64,000 bases of DNA from an uncultured Acidobacteriia bacterium (GCA_903909435.1 CAIVVT010000195.1:111280-175279), one strand, 5' to 3'; counted from the stretch's first letter, positions 52,751 to 61,352 are shown. The notes: generated from the letters alone by a model not told the origin. Program-made: numbers and translations.

Positions 52751-52911
52751 CCAAGGCAGTCTCCACCGGTCTTCCGCCAAGCAGGCGGGAGTAGCGACAT
52801 ACTTGACCTACCGCTGATCTGGCTTGATCGAGAAAACAACCAGATCGGGCGTGACCAAACCACGAACAAAATCAGGAATGGGAGCGCTTGCGGGGACTAA
52901 CTGAAGGGAAT

Positions 52912-53076
52912 TCAGGCGGTCTTTTCGGGTGCGGGCTCGCCTTCAATTTTGGCAGGGGCCTGCTCTTGCGCCTTAGCCGGAACAGATGCGGCGAGTTCCC
53001 TGGATCTCATCCTGCGCTGGGTCCGACGCTTCTTGAGGCGGTCGGTACGGGCCTTATCTCCGTTGCGTGCTGACAT
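52912..53076 (-). CDS. Small basic protein (54 aa), hypothetical
   Basis: An open frame of 54 codons read in full on the minus strand. The N-terminal half is very basic (SARNGDKARTDRLKKRR, then TQRRMRSREL) and the C-terminal half is Ala/Pro/Glu-rich and acidic (KIEGEPAPEKTA). GGAAGG precedes the ATG by two bases. The MSxRxGDKARxxRxRK start resembles short hypothetical proteins I have seen in Acidobacteria, from memory only. Basic plus acidic halves suggest a nucleic-acid or ribosome-associated role, not shown. It is divergent from the TlpA gene. Confidence 0.6.
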   Translation of the reverse strand: MSARNGDKARTDRLKKRRTQRRMRSRELAASVPAKAQEQAPAKIEGEPAPEKTA

Positions 53077-53254
53077 GACCTTCCAATTCTAGCAGGGTCG
53101 CCGGGCTTGCCGCCTGCGAACTTCCAGCAGGCGGGCAGAACGCCATCCGGCCGGCGCCTGCCACACCATTCGCATCCCTGCTCCAGGCGAACTCGTGCCT
53201 GGGATGAATACGCTCGCCGGAGCGCGGTGAGATTCCAGTGATAATGAGGGTCTG

Positions 53255-53821
53255 ATGTACCGCATGACGCACTTCCTCGCGCGCTGGGCTGCATCCGCCC
53301 TGGTCGTCGCGGCTTCCCTCGCACTAACGTTGCTCGGTCGTTCCAATCCGCCCGCCAAAGCCAATCTGACACTCAGAGACATGCACGGCAAGACAGTCCG
53401 CTTGCAGGAACTGCAGGGCCGGATCGTCGTGCTCAATTTCTGGGCAACCTGGTGCGGGCCGTGTATTGAGGAATTGCCGTTGCTGGTCAAGACCGCGCGG
53501 GAGTACGCCGGCCGGGACGTGCTCTTCGTCGGCGCTTCGCTGGACGCAGCCAAAGCATTAAACAATACCCTCCCCGCCTTCATCGAAGAACATGGCATCA
53601 CCTTTCCAATTTGGACCGGAGCCTCCGCCGACGATCTGGACAGGCTTAAACTGGGCCCTGGCGTGCCTGCCACGGCATTCATTGACCGGGATGGTCAGAT
53701 TGTGGCGCGAGTGTCGGGACAAATCCGGCCAACTGAATTAACGCAAAGACTCGACTGGCTGCTATCCGGCCGCAAAGACCCCGCTCCGGCCGCGTTCGTG
53801 AATCATCTCGAATCTCACTGA
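53255..53821 (+). CDS. TlpA-like thioredoxin-fold protein
   Basis: A 188-aa exported or anchored redox protein: one N-terminal helix (about 10-28), then a thioredoxin fold with the C67-G-P-C70 active site (NFWATWCGPC), and VPATAFIDRDGQIVARVSG with the cis-Pro. Such proteins reduce disulfides or deliver reducing power in cytochrome c maturation. No partner gene is adjacent. Its ATG is 178 bp from the divergent small basic gene. Confidence 0.9.
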   Translation: MYRMTHFLARWAASALVVAASLALTLLGRSNPPAKANLTLRDMHGKTVRLQELQGRIVVLNFWATWCGPCIEELPLLVKTAREYAGRDVLFVGASLDAAKALNNTLPAFIEEHGITFPIWTGASADDLDRLKLGPGVPATAFIDRDGQIVARVSGQIRPTELTQRLDWLLSGRKDPAPAAFVNHLESH

Positions 53822-54423
53822 GCATTTGCAGGCAACACTAATCCTGCCACTGCTCTGTCTCGTGTCATGCAAGCGTTTACCGCACTTCCGCCAGAACCAT
53901 GTTGCGTGCGATTCGTCGTGCAGTGTCGGCACTCTTCCCGGCATTCACCAGGTCTCGGGAGGCGCCTGGCTCCTGCACGCAGGCCGTGCCCGCGAACACG
54001 AAATTGTCCCGCCTCAGACGTCCTGCTGTTTCCGGCGACGCCCGGGCCTTGCGAAAACTATCACCACTCCCGGCGAGGCACCACTCTCCGATTGATGCCT
54101 TGTAATTGCTTGATATTAGAGGCTTTCAATTATTGACCATTTCGTCTGGATTAGGCTAAGATCCTCCCAATGCGCTTCTGGGGTCTTTTCAAATTCCTTG
54201 TTCCTTGATTGCAAGGCTGTGGGTTTGTTTAGGCGGAATGTCGCAGCGACTGGTTGAGAACTGGGAGACCGGCGCCGCACGTTAAGCTAGTTCCCTCCTG
54301 ACCCCGATTGGCCCGCCTCGGTTGCCCACGGCCAAGGTCTGCACCACTCGTGTGCCTTGGGTCAGGCGAGGGTACTTCTGCGATCAACTTCCCGGCGCTG
54401 GTGAATACAAGGAGATCAAGGGG
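53822..54423. other. Intergenic region, 602 bp, no supported gene
   Basis: No open frame here has a convincing start, composition or motif. A short frame at 53826 with a lipobox-like LLCLVSC was considered but shows no continuing pattern. The only signal is a candidate promoter (54133-54162). It implies an untranslated leader of roughly 250 nt before the outer-membrane gene, whose fold I could not match to any riboswitch known to me. Confidence 0.6.
54133..54162 (+). promoter_or_regulatory. Candidate promoter for the outer-membrane protein gene
   Basis: TTGACC (54133-54138) and TAAGAT (54157-54162) with an 18-bp spacer; five of six and four of six consensus matches. The distance to the ATG at 54424 gives a long leader. 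Confidence 0.45.
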
Positions 54424-55533
54424 ATGCATTTTTCATTGGGAACACTACGACAACAACTCAGCGCCCGCGGTCCTTGGTTGACCGCAGCTATCCTGGCGCT
54501 TTCCGCCTTTGCCGCCGTTGCTCCACTGCGAGCTCAAGGTTGCATTGTTGCGCGTTCGACCGGACAACCCGTAGGCCCTGAGACCGAGGGCGGCTACCTG
54601 ATGCCGGGCGAGTTCGATTTGAGCGTCGGCTACCGGCATCAGTTCTCGTTTCGTCACTTCGTCGGTCCGGTGGAACAGACCTACCGTATCCAACAGGGCA
54701 CGCAGGTAATGAACAAGATCAACTTGGAGACCATCGGGCTCACCTACCAGGCGACGCCGCGCTTCAGTTTCACCGTGGACATGCCGCTACTCGAGGCGAG
54801 CCGGCGCTCGCACAATTCACCCTACACACTGACTGCTCAGGGCTTTGGAGACATGAGTTTTACAGCGCAGGGCTGGGTGTTCAATCCGCAGCACGAAACA
54901 CTGCCCGGCAACGTCTCCTTCGGTTTCGGCATGGTCCTTCCGACCGGCAAGGACAACGTCATGAACCGCGTGGACGCCTTCGACGGCAAAGGCCCGGTGG
55001 ATAAACTGGCTGACTACTCGATTCAACCCGGCACCGGCGGCTATGGGATCGTGTTCCAGTGGCAGTCATTCCTGAATGTTGGCTCGCTCAGTCAGGCCTA
55101 CTTTAACGGCAACTACATAGCCACGCCTCAGAATACAAACAACGTGCAACGCTCCACCACGATTAACCCCCTGACGCTGACCCACTACGTCTCGATTTCG
55201 GATGAGTATCTGATGGAAACCGGCATTGCCCGCGCGATTCCCAAAGTGCGTGGCCTGTCCTTGAATTTCGGCCCGCGCATGGAAGGCGTTCCCGCGCACG
55301 ATCTGATTGGAGACAGCCTCGGTTTCCGACGCCCGGGTTTCGCGATCTCCTTCGAGGTAGGTGCGCAGTATGTCCACAAGAAGGATGTACTGACGGCGAC
55401 GATCGGCAAGGCCATCTATCGCGACCGCACACGGAGCGAGCCTGACATTCTGACCGGTGGACACGGCGATGCGGCGTTTGCCGACTACATTTGGCTCGCC
55501 AGCTACTCGCACCGGTTTGGCGGCCACCACTAA
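54424..55533 (+). CDS. Outer-membrane beta-barrel protein (transporter-like), hypothetical
   Basis: A 369-aa protein with a signal peptide (AAILALSAFAAVAPLRAQ) and an all-beta pattern of alternating polar/hydrophobic strands with many aromatic residues, ending in SYSHRF and a His pair. Segments such as GEFDLSVGYRHQFSFRHFVG and FVLPTGKDN-like MVLPTGKDNVMNRV recall the transporter/MetA-pathway phenol-degradation type barrels. I do not recognise a specific family. AAGGAG ten bases ahead supports the ATG at 54424; upstream codons to 54322 are open but lack signal features. A strong hairpin follows at 55566. Confidence 0.75.
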   Translation: MHFSLGTLRQQLSARGPWLTAAILALSAFAAVAPLRAQGCIVARSTGQPVGPETEGGYLMPGEFDLSVGYRHQFSFRHFVGPVEQTYRIQQGTQVMNKINLETIGLTYQATPRFSFTVDMPLLEASRRSHNSPYTLTAQGFGDMSFTAQGWVFNPQHETLPGNVSFGFGMVLPTGKDNVMNRVDAFDGKGPVDKLADYSIQPGTGGYGIVFQWQSFLNVGSLSQAYFNGNYIATPQNTNNVQRSTTINPLTLTHYVSISDEYLMETGIARAIPKVRGLSLNFGPRMEGVPAHDLIGDSLGFRRPGFAISFEVGAQYVHKKDVLTATIGKAIYRDRTRSEPDILTGGHGDAAFADYIWLASYSHRFGGHH

Positions 55534-55565
55534 CGACCAGACATTTGGAAGACCGCCCGATGGCT

Positions 55566-55596
55566 GCAGCGCCCGGCTCAAAAGGCCGGGCGCTGC
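55566..55596 (+). terminator. Perfect 12-bp hairpin after the barrel gene
   Basis: GCAGCGCCCGGC (55566-55577) and GCCGGGCGCTGC (55585-55596) with a TCAAAAG loop, 32 bp after the stop. No T-tract, so it may act as a Rho-linked or processing structure. Confidence 0.55.
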
Positions 55597-55707
55597 CGCA
55601 TGTTCACGCGATATGTTCGTCAGGGCCTGCCGCGCCGAACTCGGGAACCTCCGCGCTCTAGCGGCAGTCTAAGCGAGTGCTGGCTCACGTGGACAACGGG
55701 AGGCGCA

Positions 55708-56892
55708 GTGAGTCATCTGCGGATCGCGTCATTCTTCTTTCTCCTTGGCTCCGCCCTGGCGCAGGACACCTGGAAAACGTGGCTGAATGAAGGCGTTCGC
55801 GCCTTCCAGAGTGCGCACTATCGCGAAGCCGTCGTGGCGTTCCAAAAGAGCGTTGACCTCAGCCCTACGGCAGTTGAACCGCGCTTGTACCTGGCTTCGT
55901 CCTGGATGAGCCAGTACATCCCGGGCGCGACGTCGCCCGAGAATATTGAGGTTGCGGGCAACGCCGAAAGGGGCTTCCTTGCGGTGCTCGACCTCGATCC
56001 GAAGAACGTGCCGGCACTGGAATCCCTCGCCACGCTCAAGTACCTGGAAGCGCAGGGGACGCCGGTGCCCTCTGAGAAGCTCAGTCAGCTCGACGAGGCG
56101 CGTCTCTGGTACCTGCGGGTGCTGGAGGCCGACCCCACCCGGAAGGAGGCGCATTATTCGCTCGGCGTCATCGCCTGGGGCTCGTGGTATCCGGCCTGGA
56201 ATGCGGCGCGGGTCCAAGCCGGCATGCGTCCCGATGCCCCGGGTCCGTTGGTGGACTCGGCGGTGCGGGCCGATCTGCGCAGTCGTTACGACGCCACGCT
56301 AAAGGACGCCATCGACCACCTGAACAAAGCCCTGGTTCTCGATCCACAGTACGACGACGCGATGGCCTACTTGAATCTGCTCATCCGGGAGGCCGCCGAC
56401 CTGGCGGAGTCCCCTGCTGCCTGTCGGACAATGATCGTTGAAGCCGACGCCTGGGTACAGAAAGCTCTAGACACGCGGAAGGCGAAAGCCGAGCAGGGTG
56501 GTCTGCCTGCAGCCGGAGGATCTGGCGGTGGTGAGGGTGGAGGTGCCCGACTCGCTCGGCCGGTGCAGTCCCCGTCTGAGCCGGCTAGTCCGCCCCGTCG
56601 CATCACGGTGGGGGGGAACGTGATGCAGGTGAAGCTGATCTCCCAGACGCCGCCCCAGTATCCGGGGGAGGCGAAGCAGGCGGGCATTGAGGGCGAGGTG
56701 CTGCTCCAGGCGATCATTGGCGAAGACGGAAGCATTGTCCAGTTGGACGTGAAAAGCGGGCACCCGACTCTATCGGCCGCCGCGCTCGAAGCCGTTCGTC
56801 AGTGGAAGTACACGCCGACCCTGCTCAACGGCGAACCGGTGGAAGTCGTTACACTGATCCACGTGAATTTCGTCTTAGGGACCTCTAAATAG
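55708..56892 (+). CDS. TPR protein with C-terminal TonB-like domain
   Basis: A 394-aa exported protein. A signal peptide is followed by tetratricopeptide repeats (about 20-260; AFQSAHYREAVVAFQKSVDLSP, AIDHLNKALVLDPQYDDAMAYL), a Gly-rich linker and a TonB C-terminal domain (about 310-394; PPQYPGEAKQAGIEGEVLLQAIIGEDGSI, ALEAVRQWKYTP). Such secreted TPR-TonB proteins are frequent in Acidobacteria and are thought to act in protein contacts at the envelope. GTG at 55708 is chosen because GGGAGG lies four bases upstream and the signal peptide starts there. Confidence 0.85.
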   Translation: MSHLRIASFFFLLGSALAQDTWKTWLNEGVRAFQSAHYREAVVAFQKSVDLSPTAVEPRLYLASSWMSQYIPGATSPENIEVAGNAERGFLAVLDLDPKNVPALESLATLKYLEAQGTPVPSEKLSQLDEARLWYLRVLEADPTRKEAHYSLGVIAWGSWYPAWNAARVQAGMRPDAPGPLVDSAVRADLRSRYDATLKDAIDHLNKALVLDPQYDDAMAYLNLLIREAADLAESPAACRTMIVEADAWVQKALDTRKAKAEQGGLPAAGGSGGGEGGGARLARPVQSPSEPASPPRRITVGGNVMQVKLISQTPPQYPGEAKQAGIEGEVLLQAIIGEDGSIVQLDVKSGHPTLSAAALEAVRQWKYTPTLLNGEPVEVVTLIHVNFVLGTSK

Positions 56893-57078
56893 GCTTTGTG
56901 GATGGGCGCAGCAGAATCTGCAGGTCGGTAGCGGATCCGGTGTTCGTTTGCTGGGGCGGCTGTCTCGAGCACTGCGGAGGCTCCATCCCCCGTATTCCGG
57001 GCTCCGTGCAGCACCGCGCCATCCAATCAGAAACACGGATCTAGGAAGCGGCAAGCGGCCTTCCCCGTATCCCGCCTC

Positions 57079-57789
57079 TCAGGGGCGGACACGCAGTGCG
57101 TATTCCCGCAACAGCTTTCCGTCCAGTGCCGAGAGCCTGACCCAATATCGGCCTTCAGGCAGACTATCGTGAAACTCTACCTTCAAGCTGCCGGCCGCGG
57201 CAGTCACCGTTCTCGTGTCCACCGTCCGCCCTGCCGCATCAACTACGGTCAATGTAAACGCTGGAGCGGGAGCAACATCGGAGACGTCGATTCTCAGCCG
57301 GACCTTCGCGCGCGTGCTCACAATCTCAGTCGGGGCGGCGCTGCCGCGTTCGCTGCGCAGCTCTACCTCCTGGCCTTCATTGGCGCGTCGCCAGGGTTGT
57401 TGGCCCGCTAGGATGGCCAACAAGCCTACGGAAGCGACCGCAACCGCCCAGCGCATGGGAAAGGGAGTCTTGAAAAGACGCGAGAAATACTCGATTGGGT
57501 TCGTGAACCAACCCGCTCGCGATTCAATTCGCGCTGCCGATTCCGCTTTCTCGTGCTGCAGTTGAATCGCAGCATCCCGGGTCGCGATTGCGAATTCGGC
57601 TTCCTCTTCAACTTTGGCCTGGCACACTCGACACCACATCAGGTGTGTCAGACAGAACTGCTCCGAATCTGAACTCAGCTTGCCTCGCACCAGAGCTTCA
57701 ATCTCGCGCTCCTGCAGGCAACTCACGCCCGAAACTCGGTCCTTCACTATCGCCTCCGACAAGTCGATGAACGGCCGCTCCAATAACAC
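57079..57789 (-). CDS. Probable anti-sigma factor with zinc-finger-like N-terminus
   Basis: A 236-aa protein. The N-terminal cytoplasmic part has an H-x3-C-x2-C motif (HLMWCRVC, about residues 49-56), like the zinc-binding anti-sigma domain. One membrane helix follows (about 113-130; WAVAVASVGLLAILAG) and then a periplasmic beta domain (about 155-236; FTLTVVDAAGRTVDTRTV). It is encoded 83 bp downstream of the ECF sigma gene in the same direction, so it likely binds and silences that sigma factor. The start is a GTG at 57789 or a TTG two codons on. Confidence 0.72.
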   Translation of the reverse strand: MLLERPFIDLSEAIVKDRVSGVSCLQEREIEALVRGKLSSDSEQFCLTHLMWCRVCQAKVEEEAEFAIATRDAAIQLQHEKAESAARIESRAGWFTNPIEYFSRLFKTPFPMRWAVAVASVGLLAILAGQQPWRRANEGQEVELRSERGSAAPTEIVSTRAKVRLRIDVSDVAPAPAFTLTVVDAAGRTVDTRTVTAAAGSLKVEFHDSLPEGRYWVRLSALDGKLLREYALRVRP

Positions 57790-57872
57790 GGAGTCATTCA
57801 GCCCTTCGTTGGTTCGTTCCGCGTCGTAAATCTACTTGGCCCTCGCCGTATTCTGCCTTCGCTTATAAAGTG

Positions 57873-58556
57873 TCAAGCACCGGCCATTTTTCTCACTTCG
57901 AATCCACTTTCCGCGCACGACATCTTTTTGCGGCCCAAATCTCCAAAACGCGCCTTGGCCCGCGACTTGAGCAGCCGGAATTGGGTCTCCGAGAGATTCA
58001 TCTCCTGGCAGATTTCATCCTGTTCTTGTCCATTCAGGTAAAACCGGGTCAGGATCTCCCGGTCGCGAGGAGAAATCTCTTTCAGCACCTGCAGCATCAA
58101 CTGCGCCCGCTGCCGTCCGATGGCCTCCTGCTCTGGATTCTGCCTGCCGTCCGAAACGAACGCGCCCACTTCAAAATCAGCACGCTCCCGGCGGGACTGG
58201 ATAGCTTCGTCGATGCCGGCCGCGACCTGCCTGCGGATGATCGTCTTGACAAAACCCATGAGCGCTTCAGGCTCCCGCAACGATCCGGTGCGGATCGCTT
58301 GAACCACCGTTAGGTAGGCGTCGTGAACGCGGTCATCCAGATCCGCTGGCCCCAGGTGTTTGCAGAAGTAATACCTCACCCCACGGCTGAAACTCGTGTA
58401 GAGTTCCTCCATCGCCACCCGGTCGCCATTCTTCACGCCTTCGACCAATTGACGCCAGGAACGCCGTGCCTGGTCGGCCCCGTTCGCGGACGGTGAAGCC
58501 TCGTGGGCCTCTACGCGAGCGTCCTCGCCTGAAGCACCATCGAATTCTAAAGCCAT
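57873..58556 (-). CDS. ECF-type RNA polymerase sigma factor
   Basis: A 227-aa sigma factor. Region 2 covers about 40-110 (WRQLVEGVKNGDRVAMEELYTSFSRGVRYYF, DDRVHDAYLTVVQAI). Region 4 covers about 165-215, with RDREILTRFYLNGQEQDEICQEMNLSETQFRLLKSRA forming the DNA-reading helix. A 40-residue acidic extension at the N-terminus is unusual for the class. The gene lies between the TPR-CHAT gene (36 bp upstream) and its likely anti-sigma gene. GTG at 58577 is an alternative start; the ATG at 58556 is preferred. Confidence 0.88.
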   Translation of the reverse strand: MALEFDGASGEDARVEAHEASPSANGADQARRSWRQLVEGVKNGDRVAMEELYTSFSRGVRYYFCKHLGPADLDDRVHDAYLTVVQAIRTGSLREPEALMGFVKTIIRRQVAAGIDEAIQSRRERADFEVGAFVSDGRQNPEQEAIGRQRAQLMLQVLKEISPRDREILTRFYLNGQEQDEICQEMNLSETQFRLLKSRAKARFGDLGRKKMSCAESGFEVRKMAGA

Positions 58557-58592
58557 TACACCCCTGCTTCCATCCACTCTCTTATGCCATTC

Positions 58593-60065
58593 CTAGTTCC
58601 GCCGGACCGTAGTCCAAGCGCTCCAGAATGAGGGCCGCGAATTCCAGCCTCCCTGTGACAGGAGTGCCAGTTGCGCGTCCCTTAGCGCCATTGATGGTGC
58701 TTTTCCAGCGCGGATGGACTCATAAAAGACACCGAAGAGCGCCGAGGCGTCATCCGGTATCGACCAAAGCGTGCCAACCACGCCGGACGCACCTGCTGCA
58801 ATCCACGACCTAAAGAAACCTGCCAGTCCCGCACCCGGCTGATGTGTTCCAAGCCCGGTCCCACACCCGCTCATTACCACCAGGCTGCCTGGAAGCCGGT
58901 ACGCGTCCACGCTGCGCGCCGTCAACCCGTCCGATTGGCCATCGGGCCTCATGGAGAACATCAGGAACATCTCCGAAGGACGCCGCGCGCGCACGGCTGA
59001 CATCCCCTGAGCCCCGCTCCGCATCAGAACAACTCCCTGACTGTCAGGAACTTCTTGAACCAGGTGGACCGCCAGATGAATCACCCCTGGGCTGGACGCC
59101 ACTTCCTGCGAGAAGCGCTCTGGCGTGGCCTCGAAACCGGTCAGTACCTTGTATTTCAGGCCGGCGCCGGCCCAGCCTGCGGCAATCCGCTGCAGTTCTT
59201 CCCGAGTGCCTGGCAATCTCGGCAGTTGGGTCGTGGCGAGCTTCCTCGCGCTCTCCTTAGTTGCTGCCGCCCAACGATCGTCGGCCAGATTGTAGACCGG
59301 ATCTCCGATTCCCAGGAAGAGCTGCAGTTGCGGCCTTGCGCCTTGTTTCTCCACCAACGACAACGCTGAGATGATCGGAGTCAACTCATGTTCCTGAATC
59401 AGATAGCGTTCCCCGGCTCCGGACTTGCACCGCAGTGCCGACAACGGCGCTTCCAGCAGCGCATCGTCCACGGACAGCAGCCAGCGGGTTCGCGAGCGTA
59501 CATTGCTGGAAAGCCCGTCGAACAGCGTGGCGCATAGCTCGCGCGCTGGCCCATCTTGATCCGGCGAATCGTAATGGATGGACTTCCCAAAGCCCGCCAG
59601 CCTATGGACAAGCTCTCCGCGTGCCGGCAACGGCACTTGTTCGAATGAATTGCGTGTCATCGCCCAGAGCCACGAACCGCCTTCGCCGAGACTGAACGAC
59701 AACAAAGCATCCTTAGGCCCGAGGTTGGATTGCAGCCGCTCCAACCCCAGTTTGCCGTCCAGCACGGGCTCAGCGTGGCGGACCCGTTTCCACCCGTTTT
59801 CCATCGACCGCAGCTTCGATTCGATTGCCTTGGATTTCTGATCGCCGAGGTGCCGTGCACCGCCTTCGCCAAATCGCCAGAACTGCTGCGCGCGCCAACT
59901 CGCCAGTGTCTCCTGGTAGTCTGGATCCTCTGCGAGCGTTCGATCCGCGCGGGGGCTGAAGGACGCTTCGCGCGCCTGCTCGACAGCGAGCATCGCCTGC
60001 CACGCCAGCCCCGTCCGCTTCTCCTGCCGGCTCAGTTGGGCTGCGAGACCGGCGTATGCTTCCAC
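58593..60065 (-). CDS. CHAT-domain protease (C-terminal part of a split TPR-CHAT gene)
   Basis: The 490 residues readable from the GTG at 60065 include the CHAT caspase-like domain. The catalytic pair is visible as HLAVH (H334) and MSGCGTGLGTH (C401), with VGTLWSIPDDAS near the end. In this same frame, codons 60227-60066 also read as TPR-like sequence (LGAFTLGQSWSASGRQIEAL) up to a stop at 60228-60230. The frame is the same as that of the gene upstream, so the two pieces were almost certainly one protein of about 816 aa. CHAT proteins are caspase-like peptidases often used in defence, death or regulated proteolysis. Confidence 0.82.
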   Translation of the reverse strand: MEAYAGLAAQLSRQEKRTGLAWQAMLAVEQAREASFSPRADRTLAEDPDYQETLASWRAQQFWRFGEGGARHLGDQKSKAIESKLRSMENGWKRVRHAEPVLDGKLGLERLQSNLGPKDALLSFSLGEGGSWLWAMTRNSFEQVPLPARGELVHRLAGFGKSIHYDSPDQDGPARELCATLFDGLSSNVRSRTRWLLSVDDALLEAPLSALRCKSGAGERYLIQEHELTPIISALSLVEKQGARPQLQLFLGIGDPVYNLADDRWAAATKESARKLATTQLPRLPGTREELQRIAAGWAGAGLKYKVLTGFEATPERFSQEVASSPGVIHLAVHLVQEVPDSQGVVLMRSGAQGMSAVRARRPSEMFLMFSMRPDGQSDGLTARSVDAYRLPGSLVVMSGCGTGLGTHQPGAGLAGFFRSWIAAGASGVVGTLWSIPDDASALFGVFYESIRAGKAPSMALRDAQLALLSQGGWNSRPSFWSAWTTVRRN

Positions 60066-60227
60066 TAGCTGGTGGATTCCAACGCTGGCGAATAGCTCGA
60101 TTTCGGGAGAGGGTACGACCTCCTGCCTCCACTGACGAGCTAGTTCGAGAGCTTCACGGTATGCAGTAAGCGCTTCGATTTGCCGTCCGCTGGCGGACCA
60201 GCTTTGCCCCAGCGTGAAGGCTCCCAG

Positions 60228-61043
60228 TCACGGGGGCGCGCTCGATGTGGAGTAGGTCCGCGAAGTTCTCGCCAGCTTCGCCAGCCACACCGCCCGCGCC
60301 GTTTGACCTTGGCGCAGTGCCAGTCGTGACAGCGAGCAGAGTACTGGCTCGACGTCGCGTAAACGTTGCAGGCGGCGAATCCGGTAGGACTCGAGCAGCG
60401 ACTCTTCGGCTCGGTCCAATTCTCCGCGCTGCATTTGAAGCAGGCCCAGATCTTCACAGAGAGCCGCCCGCGCCTCGGCGTTCGCGGATGCATCCGCGGC
60501 GCTCAGGCCGTCCCTGATCGCGCGCTCAACGCTCGCGCCGTCGCCGTTCCGTAAGGCCAGACGGGCCTCGCCCGCGTACAGGCTCGCCCAATATCGCGAA
60601 CTCAACGGCAATCGCAGCTTGGCTTCGCCGATCTCGCGCCGTGCGGAATCCGCATCGCCCAGTAAAATGTATAGTGTCGTCAGGTTCAGATCGATCACGC
60701 CTTCCACTTCGGAGGCGCGCTTTTGTCTGGCAATCTGACGGGCTTCCTCGTAGGCGCCGAGTGCCTTACGGTACTGATAGACGGTGAGGTAGCTGCCCCC
60801 GAGTGCATTCAGGAAGCGCTGGGCGCGCTGCAAATCGCCGCTGCGTTTTGCCAGTTCCGCGCCTGCCGAGAAGGAGCGGATCGCCTGCCCGTAGTTCATG
60901 TTCGCCAGCGAGGACATCGCAAACGAACTGAGCCGGTCCATCTCGGAAACCGGCGTGGTGGCAGGCGCTGCGCGCATCTGCCGCTCACCGGCGCATAGCA
61001 AGCCAGCAAGAGCGAAGATGGTGAAAAGATCACCAAACTTCAC
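60228..61043 (-). CDS. TPR protein, N-terminal part of the split TPR-CHAT gene
   Basis: A 271-aa frame with a short signal-like start (KFGDLFTIFALAGLLCAG) followed by tetratricopeptide repeats (SLANMNYGQAIRSFSAGAELAKRSGDLQRAQRF, YRKALGAYEEARQIARQ). It ends abruptly at 60228 in STSSAPP, unlike a TPR. One base missing near 60271 and one extra at 60228 would restore a smooth TPR, reading ENFADLLHIERAPV and then LGAFTLGQSW. This is either a real pair of compensating mutations or assembly error. In the intact state this TPR region would sense or bind a partner and regulate the CHAT protease. Confidence 0.7.
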   Translation of the reverse strand: MKFGDLFTIFALAGLLCAGERQMRAAPATTPVSEMDRLSSFAMSSLANMNYGQAIRSFSAGAELAKRSGDLQRAQRFLNALGGSYLTVYQYRKALGAYEEARQIARQKRASEVEGVIDLNLTTLYILLGDADSARREIGEAKLRLPLSSRYWASLYAGEARLALRNGDGASVERAIRDGLSAADASANAEARAALCEDLGLLQMQRGELDRAEESLLESYRIRRLQRLRDVEPVLCSLSRLALRQGQTARAVWLAKLARTSRTYSTSSAPP

Positions 61044-61102
61044 GATGCTGTAATCTTAACTGAAGTTTTAACTTAGAGTGTGCTTTTTGCCTGGTGCTGA
61101 CT

Positions 61103-61146
61103 AGGCTCCCCAGACAATATTTTAGAAAAACACGTCTGGGAAGCCT
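61103..61146. repeat. 13-bp inverted repeat in the TPR-CHAT leader
   Basis: AGGCTCCCCAGAC (61103-61115) and GTCTGGGAAGCCT (61134-61146) pair with one G-U, enclosing an 18-nt A/T-rich loop. It lies 60 bp upstream of the TPR start and has no T-tract on either strand. It could be a leader structure or a remnant mobile-element end. Confidence 0.6.
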
Positions 61147-61245
61147 CGAATCCACAACTTAGGAGGAATTTGTCAGAATAATTAAAAGTTTGACACGTGC
61201 GCCGCGCACGCACGAATTGAGCGCAACGGTTCCCCTCTCGGCTAG

Positions 61246-61311
61246 CTAAACGCTAAACAGCCAGCGGAGCAGCCCGGGCGGGATGATGATGATAATTGAG
61301 CCTTGATCCAT
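61246..61311 (-). CDS. 21-residue hydrophobic peptide ORF
   Basis: On the minus strand a 22-codon frame starts at an ATG (61311) preceded by AGGAGAATTACC, an excellent ribosome-binding site. The peptide has five consecutive isoleucines at residues 6-10, followed by PPGLLRWLF. A sigma-70-like promoter (61424-61396) and a hairpin (61330-61352) precede it, and the TPR-CHAT gene lies about 200 bp downstream on the same strand. It could be a leader peptide, a membrane micropeptide or a chance frame; the combination of promoter, hairpin and ribosome-binding site argues against chance. Confidence 0.5.
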   Translation of the reverse strand: MDQGSIIIIIPPGLLRWLFSV

Positions 61312-61329
61312 GGTAATTCTCCTGATCTG

Positions 61330-61352
61330 GAGACCGGCTCGATTCCGGTCTC
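61330..61352 (-). promoter_or_regulatory. Leader hairpin upstream of the 21-codon peptide
   Basis: GAGACCGG (61330-61337) and CCGGTCTC (61345-61352) form a perfect 8-bp stem with a 7-nt loop, lying within the predicted 5' leader about 18 bases before the peptide's ATG. It could affect translation or RNA stability. Confidence 0.55.

Noticed and set aside
52888..53073. Plus-strand 61-codon frame
   Set aside because: It is the antisense of the better-supported small basic gene at 52912-53076, with no ribosome-binding site.
53826..54095. Possible lipoprotein just after the TlpA gene (LLCLVSC)
   Set aside because: Only a TTG start without a ribosome-binding site, and the rest lacks any regular pattern; kept as intergenic.
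54170..54423. Riboswitch in the long leader of the outer-membrane gene
   Set aside because: I checked for cobalamin- and SAM-like core sequences and found none; a structure search would be needed.
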